The notes beneath the pieces are model-generated. The model was not told where the DNA came from and did not search any database. It was given only the letters and a program-made list of their open reading frames with translations. From Pipra filicauda (Eukaryota; Chordata; Aves; Passeriformes; Pipridae), in NCBI RefSeq assembly GCF_003945595.2, contig NW_024104526.1, forward strand, positions 310,001-374,000: a DNA stretch of 64,000 nucleotides. The letters run 5' to 3'. Made by a program: the position numbers and the translations under genes. Positions within the stretch are counted from its first letter, which is position 1. Each line of letters opens with the position of its first letter. Positions 56,911 to 64,000 of the stretch are shown here, piece after piece.

Positions 56911-59429
56911 CATTTTGGCAAAGTTCATGTGGCAGTACAGTTGAGGTCATTGGAATCAATCTTATGTTACTCTGAAGACATACATTGCTATAAAGATTTT
57001 CATGAAGAGGAGCATTATAAAGATTGTACATATTTTTCAAAATACCTCTCTATTAGGAGAACAGAGGTGGGGATTGTGCTTGTGTTATTTGATACTGGTT
57101 GACCCTCATCTTGCTACAAAATCTCCTTCAGGTTCCAGATCGGTGGCATGGCTGTACCTCAGGTATCTGACAGCACCTCTGTTGACACAGGAGCATAATG
57201 GAATTGGATCCTCGAGGGTTTACCACGACAGGGAGCCAAAACTCTTGTGTGTTCAGTAAGAGAGAAACCTTTCATAAAGGTTTAGTGCCTGTGAAGGCAG
57301 GTCACCAGCCACTGGAGAAAGGAGATAAAAAAGAAGCTGTGCGTTAAATTGCTGTGCAAAGCAGCTGTCATGTTGGGTTATAGCACAGCACTGTAGAAGT
57401 GGAAAAAGAGAGTGTTGTGGACAATGTTTGCACACTGTGAGTGCACACACAAAACCTGATTCCTGGGAGTAAGGGGGGGAAAAACTCAAGCTGAAGTGAA
57501 AGGCTGCATGAAGATTTGAGTTTGAGGTGACTGGATCTGAAAAGAACTGAGGATTTTATAGTTACATATCCCTAAGGAAATGAGTTCAGAACCAATCCTC
57601 CAAGCACTCTGCTCCTAGAATATTCACTGACGTTAGGATGTGGCAGGCTGTAGAGTCAGACCTCCAAATGATGTGTTTTCCTCTTCTGGATCATTTCCAT
57701 TAATATCAATAAAATAATAAGCCAAACTGCGGGTCTTAAAATATCCTACAAATAAGGTTGTTGCTATGCAAAATAATGTTGACTAAAAAAAAAAATTAAG
57801 CACAAGTTTATGGGCCAATTTCCTTGATTTACAAGATAAATGGTAAAATAAACCCTTAACCCGTAGAATGCCCTGCACTGTAAGAGCTGCCTTGAACATG
57901 AGCTAAGTTAAGAAATGTCATTTCTGCCTTTCAGGGCACAGATATATCTTTTGTTATCAGCATGCAATGGCTGATGGCCTTTTTGTGTGCCATCAAAATA
58001 GGTGGGATTAGAGTATTTCCCCAAACATGATTTTATTATCACATGTTGAAATAATAAACTCATATTTTTTTATGAGTTCCCCCTACCAGAGTTCTTGGGG
58101 TGCTGCACAATACATTAAAATCCAAAACATTAATGAACAATGTAAAACCACATAAAAAGCCAAGTAACATGTGAAAAACAATTATTTTTTTTCTCAGAGT
58201 AAAGACAGCCTTCCTGACAGCTCTAGAGTCAGAATTTCCAGAGCTTTAGCCAACAATTTCATCTCCAAACTGATTCAGAACTGGAGTGTGTGCCAATCAC
58301 ACGGTGATTGAAGTGCCCCATGCTGTTTGGCAAACTCCAGAGGGCAATCTTGGACCTCCATCACAAGGAAGCAGCACATTCTTGCTCCATTAGTAATGTT
58401 TATCTGTGGTTTAGCATTACAACTGGATGTGGTGAAATAAATTGCTGTGGTTCGTTATGCCTTAAAACACCAATAGAAACATTCCAGATTTCTTTTTTTC
58501 CCCTCTTTTTTTCTTCTTCACATTTGATTAAAACATGGATTTTTTAAAACAAAAAGTAACTGTGAATTAATACATTGTTTCAACTATATTGTAATAAATA
58601 TTCCAGAGGAGAAGCAGAAGAGATCATAAAGTCTCTATAAACTGAAATACACTGTGCTGAGTTGAACAAAACAGGTGATTCCCACACATCTCATGCCCTG
58701 GCAGTGTTTGTTGGGTAAATAAAAGGAGACACGATACACTGAATTTGGAAAGGAATGATAAATTCCCCAGATAAATTCCAAAAGTCATAGCTTTGTGTAC
58801 TTTGGATAAAAACCATCAATTTGTTTAATCTTGGGATGATAATGTCTCTGAGAAGAGGGTCCTGTTGAGTTAAAACATTTTTGAAAGTGGATTTTTTTTT
58901 TTTCCTTTCTTCTTGGGGGATGGAAGAGAGGGGAGGAGGTTTGGCAACTCCCCTAAAGGTTTCCTAGAAGTGCAGGAAAGGGCTCCTGGCTGGGAGTTAA
59001 TTGGGATCAGATGGGTGTAGGTAGGCTCAGCAGAATGAGTGTATTGTGGCTTAACCCGGCCAAATATTGTGCTGGAGAGGGAGGGGTTGTGCTCTGGGTG
59101 CTGCTGGTAAAGAGGGATGTTTTTGTCACTATTTTATTTTTAAAAAACCCCACCCTCTTTTCAGAAACAACAGACTTCATCCTAGAATCCTTTCCAATGA
59201 GTATCATTGCCCTCTGTTTTTTCTCCTGAGCCTTCATCAACTTAGGGACTCTCTGCACAGCATTTGTAAGAATTCTCCTCTGGGTTAATTTAAAAGCGTT
59301 TTCAGTTTATTAGTTATACAGAACTCAGACAAAATTGATTGCAAAATAGATTTAAAAAGTTAAAGCAGGGGATGGGCTGCAAGTTCCTTTGGTTTAATGA
59401 GTTGCTGCTCATCAGCTTAACCCCACAAC
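56911..59429. other. intergenic region right of TEX36
   Basis: AT-rich sequence with scattered homopolymer runs and further AATAAA hexamers (for example near 57708). Reading frames are under 90 codons and lack splice or homology support. No gene is called. Confidence 0.6.
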
Positions 59430-59690
59430 ATGTCCTGAAGTTGTGTCAGGGCAGGTTTAGTTTGGATCTCAGGAAAAGGTTCCTCCCCCAGAGGGTGGTT
59501 GGGCACTGCCCAGGCTCCCCAGGGCAGTGGGCACAGCACCAAGGCTGCCAGAGCTCCAGGAGCGTTTGGACAACGCTCTCAGGGACAGGGTGGGATGTTC
59601 GGGGTGTCTGCGCAGGGCCAGGAGCTGGACTCGATGACCCCTGTGGGTCCCTTCCAACTCAGGATATCCTGCAATCCCATGATGAATCCA
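59430..59690 (+). mobile_element. CR1 LINE 3' fragment, sense orientation
   Basis: 'TGTGTCAGGGCAGGTTTAGT', 'GGATCTCAGGAAAAGGTTCC', 'CCAGGAGCGTTTGGACAACG', 'AGCTGGACTCGATGACCCCT' and 'GGGTCCCTTCCAACTCAGGA' mark the CR1 subfamily whose 3' end reads GTGGGTCCCTTCCAACTC. It differs from the other copies here. Confidence 0.93.
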
Positions 59691-62600
59691 GCTGAGCTGA
59701 AGAACAGCAACTTTGTCACTGAAGTTTCCACACCCTGGCTGCAGAAACCTCCGTTCTCAGGCTGTCATGGCTGCTGCACTGGGCTACAGCCTTGTGCTTG
59801 CTCTCTTGGGGAATCATGTTTGTTATCCTTTGGTATATTCACCTGGAAGTGAAATATTTCAAATTATGATTTCTTAAATGTGGTGTGCAGAGAAAAATGT
59901 AGTTTGACATAGGTAAGTGTCAGTCAAACAGAAGCCAAGAGGTGCTGCTCAGAGGGGACTGGTGGGACATACCTTGCAGCAAGGACTGGGACTCAGGAAT
60001 GCCTGCTCCCAGGTGAGTGCCCAGCCCACTGAACCAGGGAAAACCCTGGGCTTTCTCCCAGGACCAGTGTTTAACTATTGCTTACAAAATGCAGCAGCTC
60101 TGGCAGAGGGGGGAGGGAGTGGTGGTTTCTTCCAGGTTACCGGAACCAGTTCAGAAAATCAGAAGAATCTTGAGAATACCCTTTTTTTTTTTTTTTTAAT
60201 TCCTTGCTGTGGGATGCCTGGAAATAGTGATATGATGATCATAAAGCACTACCTAATAGCAATGAATTACTCTTTACGGCAGCCCTGTGAAGTATTTAAG
60301 TGGTAGTACTCATTTGGCAGATGAATTAATTGTGGCTTGCTGCACTGAGGGTGATGGCTCATTTGGCAGCAAAGCCATGACTGTAAGATGGAGGAGTCCT
60401 GACTCCCGGACTTCTGCTGTCACCAGCACTCCTTTCCCTGGGTATGGATTTGCTATGGAGCACTTAGGAACTTCTTTGGAGACTGCTGGTATATTATTTT
60501 AAGAAACTAATTGCTGTATATATATATTTTTATGATACTTTACAATACTCCACGGAGAGACAATTTTTGTAATACAAACCATGCTATTTCTGAATTTAAA
60601 ATGAATTTAAAATGAAGATCTGCTCTCCCTCTCCCACCTTCCCACCCTCAAAAATGTAGATTGTGTTTAGGTTGACCAGTATATTCCAGTGCCTACAAAT
60701 GGCAGTGCCAAGCCAATGATGCAAACAGACCAACACAAGGATCAAGTCCTGTGCTCAGATGTAAATCCTGTGGGCTCAGGCTCTATGATACTAACCTGAC
60801 ACTTCAAATGGCATTTTAGACAAGCATTAATGACCCTAAATGACAGACCTCCTCATCTTATTGCTTAATTAATCAATGGCCCAGTGGCACATGGGCAGTG
60901 CTGTTTTTCAAGCTGTGCCTCCTCTCACATGGTGATCAGATGGGATATGGCTCTGTCTACTTATGGGAAAGTCAAACCCCAATAAATAAAGTTTAATTTC
61001 CTGATTCCCCTGGGATGTAGTCATTCTTTTTAACAATGCTTCTTCAGTTGAGTTGAAATTAAAAACCAGCATGATCAACATATTGTGTAATATTTCATGG
61101 ACAGAGTTAAGCACCAGGTTTAAAGACTTTAAAAAAAAAAAAGGAGGACTGGAGGGGGAAGATTGTTGATACAGAAGCACAATATTTTCCTTCAAAAATG
61201 CCTAATCCTATTTTTGTTACTGGTGTTAAACTCCACAGTCATTTTTTAAGCATTGCTGGGAAGGTTTTCAGTGCATGTGGGCTGTTCATTTTCATTCTAA
61301 ATTAAACGTGCTATCATTTGGACTAGAATTAATGTTTAGTCTTCAAAATGTTTTGTGACATGCAATACATTTTGGTACCATAGGAGGGCAGATGTGTTGA
61401 ATGGCTTGATTTGATACATAATGTTAGATCTACAATTGTGAGTTGAATTATCATATTTATACAAGTATCAGTGAGCTCTCAAATTGTGCCAGAGAAATGC
61501 AACAACTCGATTCAGACAGTAATGGAAATATGCCACTCTCTTGGGTTTTGATGCTTACAAAGTTCACAGGTTTTTCAATCCACACATATTTAATTTTGTC
61601 TTTGAGATCCTATAATCTGACTGCAGTTACTTATTTAATCAGTGACAGTATCCAGCAAATTAACAAGTTTAGTTCTTTGGTTTACTACTTGGATTTAAAT
61701 CAACTTTTTGTTTCTCAAGCATCACCTTTTCAGTATGTGCTAATTTATGCTACAGTTTTCTTTATGCTTCAAGCTGAATTCAGGCTTAACTACAAAAGAG
61801 CTTTACCCTCTGGGTTAAATAATTCCTTACAAAATTTGAAATTTCAGTCCATATTTGCCTTTTCAAGTGAGTGAAAAAATGAATGAACTGATTTTGTTGG
61901 AGGCAGAAATGTGTGTGTGATTTCATGGCTTAGATGATCCAGTTTTGGAGAGGAATTGGGAGGGACTCCCCTACACTGAGTCCCCCTCTGACGGTGTTGG
62001 ATTCAGGAATTAGTTGTGATGTCCCCAGTGTGTCCGTTTGGCTCTGTTGTTCCTGACCCCTCAGTGCCACCACAGGGACATCCCTGTGGAGCTGGGAAGC
62101 AGAGGTCTCCCTGCAGCCCAGGAGTGCTGCTTTCCTGGGATGGGCTTTCAGTGGGACGTGGAATTTCTTCTGAAAGTGGAGAAAATTTCCCGGCAGCTTT
62201 GGCTGAAAGAGCAAGAGAGCATTTCATCTATTTCATATAACGAAGTCCCTGAAGTAGGAGAGGGCTTATTAAGCAGTGAAAGCATTAAGAGGCCCAATTT
62301 CCAAGACAAATCCGGGCCTTCAGCTGCAGGAATGTCTGTGGCAGCCTGACCCTTCCTTGCAGTTCAGCTGACCCCTCCTCTTCCCTCTGAGCCTGGCAGA
62401 GTGTCTCTTGGAATACACGGGAGCACCTGGACTAGGAATCCAACCAGATTTCCTGCAGCATGAGGCAGCTCTAAACTGCTGTGGAAGCAAATATTCTGAG
62501 GTCATGGGAGGACAATGGAAGGAGCAGTGTCCTGTTGGGGTCCTGTTGGAGTCCTGTTGTCTCCAGCCCCAACAGCCACAGAAGGCAAACCCTACTGTCC

Positions 62601-64000
62601 TTTAAAAAGAAATTGTCACATGGTCTGTTAGCTTTTGCTTGCAGAAGTGGACATTTCTCTTCCATATCCTTCTTCTAGAACACAGCTTTGGACATCCCAA
62701 ACAAATGTTAGGGGATTGTAACTTAAGGAGGATCTTCTTCACCTCCACTCCCTCACTTGTTCTCAGGTTGCTCTCATGTTTAAACTCTAGATTCTGATCT
62801 TGCTGCCAAAGTGTATTCGAAGGCAATATGGCAGCTGTCATACAGACAAAGATCCTGCTGAGATCTGGGAGATAATTCATGTGTCAGAGCACAGGCCATC
62901 TGATAATTTTATTTCTCTTGATGTGCAGGTGCCTGGTTGGATACATTCAGAATCCTTTCAGCCCAATGTGTGGTCTAAATGCTGGTAACTAAGACAGCAA
63001 CAGAATTTGTCACAACTCTTGATGTCCTTAGGACACTTGAAGTCTGTCCTCACGTTTTCCTGGCACTCTGATAATAAGTATCTAGAGCTGCTCTGTCTGA
63101 TGAAAACCTCTCTCCCACTTTCCAGAGTGGAACAACTGGAGGCAAACATGCCAGCATCGCTGTTACAGAGATGCAAAAACTTTTCTAGGCAGCACTGGTT
63201 TGCTTTTCCCTCCTTACTTCTCCCCATTCCCCTTGAACTCCCCCAGTAGGATTTTTGCAATCCATTTCTAGAAGTACTGTGTTCACCCTGACACACAGCA
63301 GTATCTTCAGCAGTGATAATAAATTAGGTGCAGTGGGAATTGAGGCTTGTTCTTTTGTCCAAGGTGATATAATGGGAGTCATTCATAATGAAGAAAAAAG
63401 TAATTGTTATGCAGCATTTTTGTATTAAACATGCCTCCCCAAATTATCCAGAGCATAAAAGAGAATGTTTTGAGTGCTTTGTTACAACCACGCTTGAGCA
63501 AAATGCATGTGAATGTCCCCTTATTTGCATAAATAGGATTTCTTAAAACACAAAGCATTCGTATTGTGCTGAGCTCCCTCAAGCCTCTCTACCTTACAAG
63601 ATGGATCATAGTTTTATCATTAATCAAAACAAAGCCAAAATCAATAAACGTGCATAATCAGGAGTCTCTGATTCCAGTATGCAAATACACTACATATTGA
63701 TGCAATGTTTCTGAATCTAAAATAGTTTTACTCTTTTTTTTTTTCATCTCAGAAGTCCCTGAGCCTTTTAATTTTAATATTTTATGCATCGCAGTGCAAA
63801 CAGTATATGTGTATCAGAGATAACAAGTTAAAAGATAAATGTTGGATGGATCTCCTAATCGTTTTTGTTTGCTCTGCTGACTTTAAAGGCAGTTTATGCT
63901 TCCGAAAAGCTGGTAATTACTTGACCTTTAAAGTCCCAGTCCTGCCAAAGCAGTGGCTGTGCCGAGCACTCTCCAGCCGGTACCAGAGCACGGACAGCCG
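59691..64000. other. right intergenic flank
   Basis: No recognisable gene. It holds a T-run (60181-60198), AT-rich DNA, an uninterrupted 143-codon frame at 61443-61874 (+) without homology, a GC-richer patch at about 61960-62600, and a homeodomain- and octamer-rich AT block at about 63400-63760. In mammals the next gene on this side is CTBP2, at a distance; none of its exons was recognised. Confidence 0.55.

Noticed and set aside
62038..62349. 103-aa frame in the GC-richer patch of the right flank
   Set aside because: Mixed Gly/Ser/Glu composition looked protein-like, but I recognise no family and see no convincing splice sites or neighbouring exons.
63940..64000. GC-richer sequence at the right edge as a possible next-gene exon
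   Set aside because: Too short to read a convincing frame or splice site; no match to CTBP2/RIBEYE that I can recognise.

Overview
The window is nuclear DNA from a bird. Intron-split genes match vertebrate proteins. The interspersed repeats are overwhelmingly CR1 LINE 3' ends, recognisable by the GGTTTGGGTTGGAAGGGACC-type core and an ATTCTGTG-like tail, and one intron holds an avian-type LTR. Species or order cannot be fixed from the sequence alone. Genes and exon boundaries were assigned by reading frames, splice sites and remembered mammalian orthologues; no search was run.

Layout. (1) 852-4563 (+): last four coding exons of DHX32, whose 5' part lies left of the window. (2) 5013-14709 (-): complete seven-exon BCCIP of the beta type, converging on DHX32 with 449 bp between stop codons. 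(3) About 14.5-15.1 kb: CpG-rich head-to-head promoter region shared by BCCIP and UROS, with a G-rich minisatellite just inside BCCIP intron 1 and a CR1 piece just inside UROS. (4) 16997-25957 (+): complete UROS, nine coding exons, 269 aa. (5) 27983-50426 (-): complete EDRF1, 25 coding exons, 1,229 aa, tail-to-tail with UROS. (6) 50427-51999: short divergent EDRF1/TEX36 intergenic region, mostly CR1 plus a TA/TG microsatellite. (7) 52000-56834 (+): complete TEX36, four coding exons, 173 aa. (8) 56835-64000: right flank with one CR1 and no gene I can support.

The order DHX32-BCCIP-UROS-EDRF1-TEX36 mirrors human 10q26 with one difference: mammals have MMP21 between UROS and EDRF1, and only about 2 kb without any metalloprotease exon is present here. 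Functionally the neighbours are only loosely related. UROS makes uroporphyrinogen III for heme and EDRF1 is an erythroid regulator; BCCIP acts in genome maintenance and ribosome biogenesis; DHX32 is a divergent DEAH-box protein; TEX36 is a testis-expressed protein of unknown function.

Beyond the gene content, the main points are the missing MMP21, a GC-AG intron in EDRF1, a microsatellite-encoded poly-Asp run in BCCIP, a palindromic TCTCGCGAGA promoter element at EDRF1, a GATA-site cluster before the first coding exon of UROS, an inverted CR1 pair next to the EDRF1 promoter, and a 75-bp higher-order G-rich minisatellite in BCCIP intron 1. No wholly new biological system was found.
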